Shown one piece after another: positions 48,418-60,800 of a stretch of 64,000 bases of DNA; the stretch's first letter is position 1, and each line of letters begins with the position of its first letter. The DNA comes from Ctenosaura bakeri. Lineage: Eukaryota > Chordata > Lepidosauria > Squamata > Iguanidae. The position numbers were made by a program, and so were the translations under genes. Location: NCBI GenBank assembly GCA_948474755.1, contig CAOLHI010001834.1:248001-312000 (forward strand), given 5' to 3'. The notes below the pieces were generated by a model. That model worked only from the letters and a program-made list of their open reading frames with translations. It was not told the DNA's origin and searched no databases.

Positions 48418-48545
48418 TAGGTTCACAGAACCGCAGAGCTGGAAGGGATCCCAGATCTGAACTCTTTTTAAAAACCCCAAATGAAGGATAATTTATCACC
48501 TTCCCACATAAAAGATGGAACCTTCCCCATTCAGAATAGAGCACA
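48418..48545 (-). mobile_element. CR1-type LINE, extreme 3' end (reverse)
   Basis: TTCACAGAACCGCAGAGCTG followed by GAAGGGATCCCAGATCT and CTTTTTAAAAACCCCAAATG matches the reverse complement of the CR1 tail. It is short and decayed. Confidence 0.6.
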
Positions 48546-50254
48546 TGTTATGATTTGAACTCAAACCTTGCAAAATTTAGCCTGGCTCTACTAACTGTGT
48601 CCCTGCCACCTTCACTGCCAATCTCCATTTCCCAGGTGCACTCCAACAATGGAAAAGGAAATGTGACAAGAAGAACTGGTGTGGAGATCAACATGTTCAA
48701 GTCTACTGTTGTCAGAAAAATGTTTTATTTATGGGGCAGTCTGTTATATGTTTTGACAAGGATGGAGTAAGACCAGAGAGTCTCAAAATAATGGCTGGCA
48801 TTCTGGATTGTAATTCATAACCTGTGAGTTATGGATTCATGACTTCTCCATATTCAGTAAGGCAGCCTAGTCTTACCTAAGACTATGTAAACTGCCCAGC
48901 CCACCCTAACAGCCAGTAGCTGCATGGGACAAAGAAGGTAAGTTCAAAGCCAGCTGGAGTGCAAGGAGGATGCTGCTGTCAGCCCCTCTCTTTGTCGTAG
49001 CCCCATTCACTGGTTAGAGGAAACTGGTAACAACTTCTGTCCTTATTGACTGGTGAACAGACCTTTTGCCTTATGTGTCTGCTAGTCATTAAGGTGGGCT
49101 GCCAGTATTTGGACAGGAGATGTTACTTAATTATGCATACATTACTAAATAGTCAATGTAGAATATTGGTGAATATTTCCAATGCCCACTTGTTTAACAG
49201 ACTGAACTGGAAAATGCTGGACCCTGTGACTGCCAGGTTTCCCCTACAGCCACCCAGAACTTCCCTGTAAATATTTGATATGTAAGTAAAGTCCTTCAAC
49301 GACACTAATGAAGATGTAGTACTCAGAGGCCTTACTCACTCAGAACCTTTAGAAGACATTACTCAGCATATTCTCTTACTGAAATCCTCTCCTACAAGTA
49401 ACAAGCTATTATGCAATCTTAGCCTTGTCAAAAATGTACATATTCATTTTACTATAATAACATCCAGCCTCTTGTTAAGTAATACAGCAGAGAATATAAC
49501 CAGTTTATAAAATGTTAAAGTGTATAAGCAAAAAAATCCTCTCTTATTTATCTTCCATACAGTATTCAGACATTCATGAAATTGAAAGTTAATGTACCAG
49601 AGACTTTCATTATCTGACCCATTCTGTTCTAACCATTAGAATCCTATGGTATTGGAGACAGAAGACCAATATGTCACCAACACAAGACATAAAGGTCACC
49701 AAAAGTAAGCATCAATAAAGCATTACCTCTGTATTAAATTCTATAATGCTCAGCAGAAAAAAATAAAATGCTGAAACAGGAATATTTTATTATGTAATGC
49801 TGCTAACTTGAGAATAATATATGTTTACTTATGCAATAGGATAATGATTACTTGTCCATAAAAACAATGGATCCCCCCCCTTGCAGTTGCTCTCTTATTT
49901 TGTTTTCTGAGAGAATATATATATACCTTTTCATTTTTTTGATTACTTCAGAAAATACAAATACAATGTGTTCATTTGACCAAAGGTAGCATTCACTCCA
50001 AAGTGACTGGTGGTTTGAAATATCTGATGACATATTACAAAGTACTAATTTATGATCCCTTTTCACCATGTCTAATAGCACAGTTTTATATAAACACACT
50101 CATAAGGTAATACACCATCATTGGCCTTATTTAAAAACGGATGTCTTTGAAATAATTACACAAATAATCATGGGGTTGAATGGCACCTGAAGTAACGTTG
50201 TAATGCTGGCTCTTGATCGTGTACCCTTCTGTAGATTCAATAAAGAATAATTTA
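48546..50254. other. Unassigned AT-rich sequence
   Basis: I recognise no gene, RNA gene or repeat. Confidence 0.6.
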
Positions 50255-50722
50255 CGCCCTTTTCACACGTGGGGAGCCAAAACGGGGCGGCGCACACAGG
50301 GGCAGAGATTACCTGTGTGCGTTTTGCTCCGTCCCTGCTCTGTCCCTGTGGGGAGTGCGGCTCCGCCGCTCCACACGCCGCCGAATTTTGGTGGTGTTTG
50401 GCGGCGTTTGGCAGCGCCCAAAATGGCGGCTGGTGGCTTCTGGCGGCGTTCCGCCAATCAGGGCAGCGCGCCAGCCGGAAGCCTGCCCCCGGGCAGATCT
50501 GCAGAGACGCACTAATGCGTCTCTGCAGATTCACACCGGGAGCAGCTACGGATTAGTGCGGGCGAGTTTAAAAAACTCGCAGCGCCACCCTTGCAGCTGC
50601 ACTAGAGCGGTTGGAGGTGTGGAGCCTCACCGTTTCCAACCGCACTAGATCGCCCCGCGGTGTGAACGACCTCCGTCTCCGATCGTCTGGACATGGAGTT
50701 TTACCCCCGTGTGGAAATGGCC
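50255..50722. mobile_element. CpG-rich Harbinger-like MITE, family C, with TTA duplication
   Basis: The left end is (C)GCCCTTTTCACACGTGGGG and the right end CCCGTGTGGAAATGGCC. TTA is duplicated at 50252-50254 and 50723-50725. Hairpins include a perfect 15-bp stem with a 4-nt loop at 50497-50511/50516-50530 and a 6-bp stem at 50441-50446/50451-50456. It shares AAAATGGCGGCT and AGATCTGCAG blocks with 10974 and 53497. The open frames on both strands are not supported as genes. Confidence 0.88.
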
Positions 50723-51762
50723 TTAGAATGGTGTTTCTTACAGATGTTTTGGGGAAGAATTCGAATAATTTCACACAGTAATGGTTAGATTCTCCTCCCC
50801 TAGTATGTTCATTTCCTTCTTAAAATTTCCTTCTCAAAGACTATTTTAAAAGGTAAAAATAGGTTTGATTCTGGGGTAAAAGTGGGAGGGCGTGGATTAG
50901 CAAAATTGGAGGAATAGCCAGGTTGACCTGGCTGTGAACCAGTGCTGAGCCACCTGTGTAGTCCTATGAGTCATATTTGGCAGTTGGTGACTGACTAGGT
51001 GCTACAAGTACATGCACACAGATGCACATAGGTGCTGGAGTGAAATTGTGAGGCTTCAATCTTATCCACATGTCAATGCCTTTGGATATGATGGCTGAGA
51101 GAGAGCCAAGTAAAAACAACCTCCCACCCTCAATCTCAGAGATCTTGCTGAAAATCACTGGGGCAGAGTATTTAACCTTGTCCTACTCACTTATTGGGTG
51201 AGCCACAAGGAAAGAGCAGTTCCAGTGCAAGGAAGCAGAATGCATGGTGGAGGTGTCTCTCTCCACATGATTCATTTTGGGAGAATTCCTAAAAAGCTAG
51301 ACTGGAAGATGCCTAATTGTTCTGGGAAATACAGCATGTGAGAAAACAGACCTACTTTTGTATATTCCATTTCCATGCAGAATTAGGTTCTGCTAGCATA
51401 TAGTATATGCAGGGATGACTTCTTGTATTCTCCAAGTAATAGTGGAATAACAAAGAGATGGGGGGGCAAGGTATGTAACCTGTAGGATATTATTGCTCAA
51501 CTTTGATGCACAGTTTCCATGGGTAGCTGGAGGGAGAGGAGAAACCCTGTTTACATGTACCACTAGCTATAGATATCCCTAGTAAATTGAATGTGTTTTC
51601 TTATGATGACATGGGCATAGCAGCTAGAAACTTTTAAAGCATATTAAAAAGTATGTGAAGTGTATATAAGGGTGTTAGGAAAGCTTATATTTTTAATTTG
51701 ATATGAATTAAACAATCAACCATGATACGATTTTACTATAATTGATTTTGTTCTTTCACTAT
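50723..51762. other. Unassigned AT-rich sequence
   Basis: No gene or recognised repeat was found. Confidence 0.6.
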
Positions 51763-52186
51763 GGCCCATCTTACCTTTTCACGGCGCTGGGGCACAGGGA
51801 TCGCGCGAGCAGCCTCTTGTGAGAGGCTCTCGCATCCCTGCTGCTTTGCCTCCACAGCCACTGCCTGCTGGCGAGTAGGCAGTGTGAGGGCTCCTCCTCT
51901 TCTTTCCCTAGCGCTGCCTGGGATTTTCCCAGGCTGCGCTGGGGCAGGAAGCGTGAGCACCATGGCTCCGGAGGCTCCGCACACACGGTAAGTGTGCGCA
52001 GGGCCCTGGAGAAATGCACGATCACGCACCATTTCGGCTACAAGCCAAAAATGAAATAGTGCACAATCGGCACCTGCTGGCCCCAGCAGCATTGCACAAT
52101 TGTGAGGACGTCATGTGGACTGCTCCTCGCAATTGCGCGACGCTCCAGAGGCCCTTTCGCATGGTGAATACCGTGCAAAAATGGCC
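51763..52186. mobile_element. GC-rich Harbinger-like MITE, family B
   Basis: The left terminus GGCCCATCTTACCTTTTCAC has lost a few bases compared with GGCCCTTTTCACACCTTACC of its relatives. The right end is CGTGCAAAAATGGCC. A subterminal hairpin remains (52089-52106 against 52126-52143), with several mismatches from CpG decay. A small stem-loop around CGGCTACAAGCC lies near 52035. Confidence 0.8.
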
Positions 52187-52957
52187 TGTGTCTCAAAAGA
52201 AGGGAAAAGTTATGTCCTTTCATGTTAGGTGTCCCCATAATTGTAAAAGAAGCCACACACTAACATGGGGGAAAAGCAAAGATATATTTTCAGAGACACT
52301 ATCTGCATGAGAATTTAAGCCACTCAAATCTATACACTGACATTCCATTATCATGTGCCCTATTTCTCAGAAGCAATCTACTCTTTTACCACCATATATT
52401 CTAACCAATGTCAATATCCCCGTTCTTTAAAATTTCCCATATTCTGGGGAATGAGAATTGTAGTCCAAGGACAGGATTCTGTTGGTGCACTATGCCAGAG
52501 TGGGTGGTGGCAGAAGGAAAAGGGCCACAGAGGCAGTGATCATGCAGAAAATAAGGGATTATAAAAATAGACTGTTCAGAGCCAGTCATTTTTGACTGCT
52601 TTCTTTTACTACCACTCCACATTCTCGAAAAAGTGCAACCATTAGCATCATCAGTATTCCAGCCTTAGAGGTAACTTTTTGAAACTGTGTAACAAAAAGT
52701 GAAACTAGTTGTTTTATCAGTAGTTAGCTCTAGCTTCTAATCCAGCCAAGGCATTTCATACACAGAGAGAAACTGAACATATTCCAAAGTCAAATAAGTT
52801 ACATTTTAAAAAATGTTAAAACACAGTATATTGATAAGTAGAAATTAAATTGCTAGAAGTTTTGAGTCTTCAAAATCTTTATTCACAGGTTACAAATAGT
52901 TTTAACTGTTCAAGGTAACCGATGACCCAGTATGTTTGTCCGTTAGCACATAGCTCA
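52187..52957. other. Unassigned sequence
   Basis: A short 'gaattgtagtcca' repeat remnant lies at about 52450-52465. No gene was recognised. Confidence 0.5.
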
Positions 52958-53496
52958 CACAGCTGTTAGTGTCCCTCAAGTCAGCTATGACTTATGGTGG
53001 CCCTATAAATAAGAGACTTCCAAGAGCTGACATGCTATCAAAGTGAGACATCGACTGCCTTGTTTGGGTCCCTTAAACTCAAGATTGTGGCTTCCTTTAT
53101 TGCATCAATCCATCTGTAATGTGGTTTTCCGTTTTTCCAACAATCTTCCATTTTACTTGGCCTCTTCCAGTGAGTCATATCATCTCATGATACATCCAAA
53201 GTGTGGTAGCCTCAGTTTAGTTATTTTGGTTTCTAGTGCAAGTTCAGGTTTGCTTTGCTCTAGGACACATTTGTCTTTTGGTGGTTGGTAGTACTGACAA
53301 AGTTCTCAAAGCTCTCAAAGCTTTCAATCTCAAATGAGTTCTTCTTGTCAGCTTCTTTCACTGTCCAGTTTTTACAACCACACACAGAAATTGGAAAATA
53401 GTATGGCATGGATGATCCTAACTTTGATATTTAATGATGTATCTTTACACTTGAAGACCTTACTTATTTCCTTCACAGTTACCCTTCCAGGTCTTA
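52958..53496 (-). mobile_element. BovB (RTE) LINE, 3' fragment, first part (reverse)
   Basis: Plus-strand text such as TCAGCTATGACTTATGGTGG, CCATCTGTAATGTGG, ATCATCTCATGATACATCCA and GGTAGCCTCAGTTTAGTTAT corresponds to the reverse complement of BovB and aligns with the copy at 16752-17605. It is interrupted by a MITE after CAGGTCTTA. Confidence 0.85.
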
Positions 53497-53971
53497 GGCC
53501 CTTTCCGCATGTGGGGTGGGGGGAATGCCCGAAAACAGAGCTTACTGGCTTTGTTTTCCAGCTGGCCGAGTCTGTTGCCATGAGAAGCAGCGCGAGTTTG
53601 CTGCTCCACAGTCCTCCGGCGTCCCAAATGGCGGTTTCCGGTTGGTGGAGGCTCTCCACCAACTGGAGAAGCTTGCCAGCCAAAAGCCCGCCCCCGGAAG
53701 ATCTGCAGGCATGCACTTGCGCAAGCCTGCAAATCTGCTCCAGAGCTGGGCGACGGAGCTACATGGCTTTGCTTGCTCCGTGCCTTTTAAAAACGTCAAA
53801 AAAATAAAAAAGGTTTTTAAAAACCACGCTGTGTGACCAGTTCTGGTTGCACAGAACCAGACTGAGGTGTGGATCTACAGAAAGTAGTCCACACCAGTCC
53901 ACTCTACGGTGCAGAAGACCTCCGTTGGAGGTCGCTCTGCACCATTTTAAATTCCCAGTGCGGAAATGGCC
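53497..53971. mobile_element. GC-rich Harbinger-like MITE, family C, inserted in BovB
   Basis: The termini are GGCCCTTTCCGCATGTGGGG and GTGCGGAAATGGCC. TTA is duplicated at 53494-53496 and 53972-53974. Hairpins lie at 53641-53650/53654-53663 (perfect, 3-nt loop), 53701-53710/53725-53734 (one mismatch), and 53909-53915/53936-53942. It is younger than the BovB copy it splits. Confidence 0.9.
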
Positions 53972-54130
53972 TTAGTCTTCTTCTCATCTCTTGAGTTCAA
54001 TTTCCATTTTGATGGATGAGTGAACCAACATTTGAAAATCCTTAACTATTTCGTATCTTGAACACCCACTTTAAAATTAAGGTAAACATTTGGCAGACAT
54101 TATTTTTGTTTTCTTAATATTCATTTGTCA
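53972..54130 (-). mobile_element. BovB (RTE) LINE, second part after the MITE
   Basis: The text TTGAGTTCAATTTCCATTTT and AAATCCTTAACTATTTCGTA, GTTTTCTTAATATTCATTTG continues the reverse complement of the BovB body from 53496. Confidence 0.75.
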
Positions 54131-57100
54131 CCTTTATGGATACATTCTAAGACTTCACGCGAGGACTACTAAAGCCTTACCTTCTCCTTTATTAGGAGGA
54201 CTGTTATAAAATTCCTAAATTAATTTTTAAGCACATGCTGGTTATACAAGAACAATCAGCAGGTTGTTAAAACTTAAGAGTGACTCAATATTTCAACATT
54301 CTTCAATCCAAATAAAAAAAAAGTTGCACCCAATATCTCTGAAGGTCAAATTGATAGGAAAGAGAGCAGACACAGTGTAAAACACAGTACAGAGTGATCT
54401 AATCCTGGCAGCTTTTAAAGGTTTAGCACATCCCCAAAGAACGGACTGCTTTACACAGAGGATACAAGTACACCACCAAAGAGTTAAAGCCATTTAAAAA
54501 ATTCAATTAAAATTAAGAGCAATACAGTACTGCAGTCTGGGCAAGAAAATGAAAAAATGCAATACTAACTCACTATTTATGTAACTTGTTTCATTTTATT
54601 GCTGTTTCCAGTGACTGCTGTTCCAGTGTTAAGTAGATCTTCCTGCCAGTTTTTATTTTAGTAAACCTGGCACAGCAAAAAAGTAATAAACCTGGATCAT
54701 TCATAAATTGCTTTAATTTACTTTGCTTTTCAGATAAAAGGAATGATATTTTCTGCCTCTGGAACTTATTTTTAAGAGGCTGTAGAAGTAGCCAGAACAT
54801 TCATTTTACATTACAGAAGCATCAGTTGTTAATTTATTTATTTAAAATACACACAAACAAAAGATGAAAGAAGGAGAGGTTCCTTGACTCAAAGCTTCTT
54901 GAAACTAAGCCACAATCTCCGTGGAAAAACTGCCCTTTCATGCAGATTGGGCACAGGATGGTAGCCAGTAAATATATTTGGTATAATATCAGAACCATTC
55001 CAGCATTATGGCATAACCTCAGAATCAGACTGATGATTCTGGCACTGGGAAGATATCTTCTGTTCTAACCATGAAGGAGAAGATAAGGCTCAAGGGGTGA
55101 AGCATAGAATGGATACATAAAAGATATATCTGGATTTAGTTAGAAATTCACAGAAAATAGGCAAGCAAGAATCAAAATGGAAATAGCTGGGAGCCAGTGC
55201 TACAACCAACCTGCTGGGAGGCAAGAGACCAACCGAAAGATCTCTTACTTTAAGATGATTAATCTGTAAGATTAATTAATGAAACAAAGTTTTTAAAAGA
55301 TCCCAGGTGCATGTTCAGACCTTGGAGCATGCATACTGTACCTCAGGAGATGCCAACATGTACATGCTTATCAAGTCTTAGCCTGAGCTAAGAGCTACTC
55401 ATCTTGGGCTTAAAGGCATTTCTCATGAGCCAATCATCTCTTAAGATGTTAGTTTCGACCAATGCAGAATCCTAATATGGTTGGGCAGAATCTTTGTGAT
55501 TGTTCAGGACCAGCTCCATCATTTTCAGCACATGTACTTGGGACAATTCATGAAAAATGAGAAAGCATCCTGGAGAATTTAGTTAAGACTTGAGGGGTAT
55601 AGTCTACCAATCCAGGGATAGTCCATAGCTTGCATACATAAATGCATATGGGCACAAGCACTCACACAGATGCAGAGTGAGAGTGAGAGAGAAAGAGAAA
55701 GAGAAAGAGAAAGAGAGAGAGACATGAATTGCACATAAGTATGGCAGGACATCTGCCTCTTTGACCTTTATTATAATGCAGCAGCTCAGGTAAGAAGATT
55801 TATGTCATGAACAACATCTATATGACTTATCTAGGTAAAAGGGTTTCACTAACCATGCCTTTCAAAGGCAATTAACCATCTGTTTTTGTTTCTTCCTAAG
55901 CATTATAAAAACAAATGAGCTGTCAAACAACTGGTGGACCAGTTTATAGTAGTGTGTGGTTTGTAGACAGCCATTTGGCTTGACATGACAGATGTTCTTC
56001 TCTACCTGTTAGCCTCAGGTCAAACTAAGCTCTGAGAAACATGTGCATATCCTATTAATCCCCCTCCCACCGATTTTTAACAACTTTTTTCTTTAATTAC
56101 TTAACACACACATAAAACAATTATCTGGGCTCCCTCAATTTTTGAAACATTTGTCAGGAAACTGAGGAGAACTGCTACTTGAGACACAGAAGGCCAAAGC
56201 TCTCTTTGGTGCAAAGAAATAGTTGTATGCTTCTTGGCATGCCAGTGAGACCATGGCACATACACATGATATAAATTGTTATGAAATATCTATGCCAGTT
56301 CTTTACAAACTGGAAAAAAATGGCAGGTAACCATGAAATTACCGAACAGGTGTTTAACTCACAGGCTATAATTCACAAGATACATCTCCAGCTTAAGCTG
56401 TATTGAAATTAATAGTGTGCTTGTGTGAACACACAGCTGCCATTCACTGGAATGGGCCACGTGTAGAAGATCACTTTTTCGATTGTGCCCACAGTGAGGG
56501 AAAATAATTTAAAGAAGTATCTCTAGACTGGTAATGAAGTATGGATTTTTCCACCTCCTAATACAATCTAGTTAGATGCCGGCTAAAACACAACACTGTT
56601 TAGCGACCTTTCTGAAAGAGAGACCAAAAGATTCAGCCAGTTGCAAATGTGTATATATAAAGTGGCAGAAGAAAATGCAAGCAGAAGGACCAAAGAACCA
56701 GAGTGCAATTATACAAGAACTGAAAATACACACACAAAAAATATGGCCTCTAACTAATACCAATATATGAAGGCTGCAAAGTTTCAGCATTCTGCACTGT
56801 GAAAAAATTCACTTCAGCTACACTAAGAGCATTTGAATGAGGAGCTTTTCCATGGCAATGCCTGTGCTAACTTGCTCTGCAGATGAATAACCTCTGGGGA
56901 TATCAGTCCAGCTTCAATGCAGTGTCAGTAAAAATTCACCTTTCTGTGTAAATGAAGAAATGTCTGTAGCAGAGCTCCCAGATGACTGAACTGTGAAGGC
57001 TGGAAAGCACTTTGATGCTGGCTAAGAATAGAACCAAAGAAAATGGAAAATGCAATTGGCAAAGTGAATCCAATATATGTGCCGAAAGCACATTTATATT

Positions 57101-57744
57101 CAACCACCACTAAGACAGCAAAGTTTAACATGGACAGTGATGTTATTTTTCACTTATGCCTGAAATCTTTTCTTATCTGATTGCATTTTCCCTCAACCTT
57201 GGTGGTATAATTTCTTCTGCTATCTAGATCTTAAATCCAAGGGGGAGGGGGAGAAAGAAAAAGAAATATGATTATGCAGGAAGAACAGAAGCAATTAATC
57301 TCAAAACAGATTTTACAAAGCAGTGGTGATAGCAGTGGCACCAGATTTAAATTTTAAATCTGAATGTCACATCCTCATATTCATCATGGCATTTGCTGAA
57401 AGTTCTACACATTTTGTATGTTAAATGCCAGAAACTCACTGAATGTTCACGTTTGAAACATTATAATAATAGTAGTAGTAAACAAGAAATTCTGTTCTTG
57501 GTAAGTTTCAAGAACAGTCTTCTCAAAAATGTTGAAGCCTCGTTGCTTCAAAACTAAAAGTCCATCTCAACTACCGTACCTTTCTGTTTCCCAAAGCTGA
57601 AGCCACCCAGATGCTCACTTTAGGGCATGAGAGGACATTTCGATGGAAAACTTTTGCCAATCACAACTGTACACTTACAATTTCATATTGATGATCTTAT
57701 AGGCTAATAAATCTGTACCTCAGATTTGGAGCTGTAGAGCTGTC
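54131..57744. other. Unassigned AT-rich sequence with a purine-rich microsatellite
   Basis: A (GA)n/(GAAA)n run is at 55675-55721. I recognise no gene, RNA gene or repeat family; frames of up to 72 codons lack domains. Confidence 0.55.
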
Positions 57745-57789
57745 AGTAGTAGTAGTAGTAGTAGTAGTTGTTATTGTTGTTATTATTAT

Positions 57790-57823
<34 letters not shown>
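57745..57823. repeat. Inverted trinucleotide microsatellite (AGT)8 ... (ACT)11
   Basis: Eight AGT units at 57745-57768 face eleven ACT units at 57791-57823 across a 22-base (GTT/ATT) spacer. The two blocks are complementary, so the locus can form a 24-bp stem. A decayed tail with TTATCCGCCTGTCCATAAAG lies just to the right at 57829-57850. Confidence 0.95.
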
Positions 57824-57824
<1 letters not shown>

Positions 57825-57875
57825 TTTCTTATCCGCCTGTCCATAAAGGACTAAGGCGGGAAATAGATTAAAATA
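57824..57875 (-). mobile_element. L2-type SINE/LINE tail remnant (reverse)
   Basis: TTATCCGCCTGTCCATAAAG and GGACTAAGGCGGGAAATAGA resemble the reverse complement of the L2-type end 'gggataaaggcgggatacaaat'. Only the end is present. Confidence 0.5.
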
Positions 57876-60800
57876 CAACCCCATGACATGGAAAAAGAAC
57901 AATTTGCAGCTTGGGCTTATGCCCAGTTGTTAGCCCAAACACACAGATATATTGATTTACTAAATTTACTAAATTATTAAATTCTCTTTGATCCAATGGG
58001 TCTTCCCTAGTTGGGACTAACAAATAGATTTAAGCCACTCTAAGGCTGATGTTTTAGACAATATTTTGTAACTTTCAACAAACCTGTGATAGATAAAATG
58101 CTAAATTCATTCCTTCACAGTTGCAGAATCTTTGTGGTGACTGTGTGTTGCTGTCAGGTACAATTAGAAAAATGATCAGAATAGTCTAAAAGTAGCCTAA
58201 TATATCCCAGTCAGTATTGACAAGTATTGGAATTCACAGTTTAAGTTGAATTCCTGTAATTGCTTACACAGGAGTAAAGTCTCACTGAACTCAATTTTAC
58301 TTACTTCTGAGTACACATGTGTAGAGCTAAGCTGTAAATTGGGAACAGAAGTATGAACTTAGAGCCTTTTTAAGCAAAATGACAGAAATTATTTTACCAA
58401 CAGCCTTTGTCCCCTAATATTCATCAGTATGTCTTGGTAAACGTAAATATTGACAGTAATGTGCATAAAAAGACAAAATTCTCTTGGTGAATTCCTTTAG
58501 TACATTGCCTGGGATCCATCTATTAGCTGGCAGTTTTTTCCCATTTTTGAGTGTATACATATTGAAAAGAGATCAAATCCTCAATGTTTTGAGAGTGAAT
58601 TTTAATATTATTTACAAAATTTAGCCACTAAATATGAATGATGCAACACTGACAGCTAGGTACATATAGAACTATGTACAAAGTCATCCATGGATGCCAG
58701 GACACCTTTCCAGTTCCCCTGCAGATGTTTGCCAGGGCTCTAAGAAGGCCAGGCAACAGGAAGAAGCCTTCCAGAGCTTATCCAGAGAATCCAACTCCCC
58801 TTTTTTCCTGTCCCATTGGTATCCAAACAACGTTTATTTTTCCTTTACTCAGGTGTAGCATATGCGTCAGGGCCACAGGGAAGTACAAGCAGATGGATAC
58901 TTACAAATAGGGGGACATGGAAGGTCTTGCTTTAGAGAAAAATGGCTGGCTACAATGTTGGACTGTAAAGGTCATTCTCATAACGAAGGCTTTTAATGAA
59001 GAAGGGATGCCTTCTGTGAGTCAGTCTTGATGCTGTCCAGAGGGAGCGGGTGAACAGTTTGATTTGATTCCATGATTTCAAACCATATGACGCAAAATCC
59101 TCATAATCCATATAGCACATTTTATGGGGAGAGGAAGACCTATTTTCCAAGCTAGTTCTCTGCAAATCTCCCTAAATGCATTCAAAATGCATTTGCTTCC
59201 TCTAATTCTTCTAGCATGTCTAACTTCCCCCTTTCCTTCTCTTGGCTAGTGAAAAATGATCTGATTAAAGCTCCTTTTATAAGCAGCAGAGTTTTCTTTT
59301 GTACTTTTGCAAAGCTGAAAATGATTGACAAGACATTAATAATGGACCATAATGCAGCTAGTCTTCATACTGCTAGCGACAACAGTGGCTGGTAGAGAGC
59401 CAGCCATCAGTGTTAAGAAGTAATAACGTGCCCACATACCTGGCAGCAGGAATAGAACACTCACTGATAGATGGGAATAAATATAAAGGCTGATAGTACT
59501 ATAATAAAACAATGATGATAGCCTAAAATAATTTATTGCAGGTCATGAATACTGCTGCTTGTGCAGGCAAAGCTATAAATGGGAGTTGACATCAATGGAT
59601 GACTTGAAGGAGGAAAGCACGGCCTATTTCATTTGGGGAGTCACCATTTCATTTGTTTTAGAGTAAAAGCTATTATCTAGGTTGAACTGAACATGATCTT
59701 CAGTGGCTCAAATGATAAAGTGAAAGTTAATGTTTAGGCCGCTATGCCTTTTCCAGTAGATTTTATGAAGTAATGAATGCCTAAGTACCTCACTGGACAC
59801 CATGTACACACACACATAAGTAATTCTTCCTAGATTATAAATTGCTATTATTATTGTTATTTATTTTATAAAACATAAAATCTCTCTCTTAAGAAATATG
59901 ATATAAAATAGAGATATTTCAAACCAACCATAAAGATTTTGAAGGGTAAAGTACTTTCATCTATTTTATTTTTGATACAATCTCTGATTACAACAGATGG
60001 CCACATCTGAGGATGAGGCACAACTCCCCAAATCACCCACCCAGCAATGCTGTGGCAATCCAAAAGATGTAAGCTTTCAAAATTCTGTCTTTGCATTCCT
60101 GTAGGGATTCAGGTACACATGTCTAATTTTATAAGAAAAAAGCCATGCTGCACATCTAGCTAATTTCAGGTTTGGCCCTATATGTTTGGTTGCTGAATTG
60201 GGCTGAGCTGAAGGAGGTAGCAGCAAACAACTGAGGAAGCACTGAAGAATAAATATGACTGGCATCTGTTTCATTGATGGATTGTATCTGTCAGTTTCAT
60301 TGTGAAGACAGGAAAGACACATTGAAGGTGTGTTAATCTCTCTTCTCTCTATGATAAAGATTTAGTGGCACAATGCTTATCACAACTCTCAGTCCTTTGA
60401 CAATATACCCTCACTGTGTTCATTCCCAGCTCAATGGTATAATCATAATTACATTCAAATGGTTACTGAAACATTAACTATATGCAGGTATTTGATACCA
60501 TTTTGCTCTGCCTTACTTCTTCTAAAGACATATTGACAAATACTGGTTTGGTTCTTTAGCCTTTGAACAAGAATGTTGCCATAGCAATCTAAATGGCTAC
60601 CCGAAGGTTCCTTTTTTATTTTACTTTTTTATAAAATAAATGTTGCGGCGGGGGAGCCAGGAACTTGCCTTAAGCTGTTTGTCTCTAGTAATCTTTTTGG
60701 CTGGATCCGGTGATTTGAAAAGAATGAGCCATGAAGTCTCTGAATAAAGTACTGGAGGTTTGCTTTAGAGTATGTGTAAGTAACAAATAGGGAGATGGAA

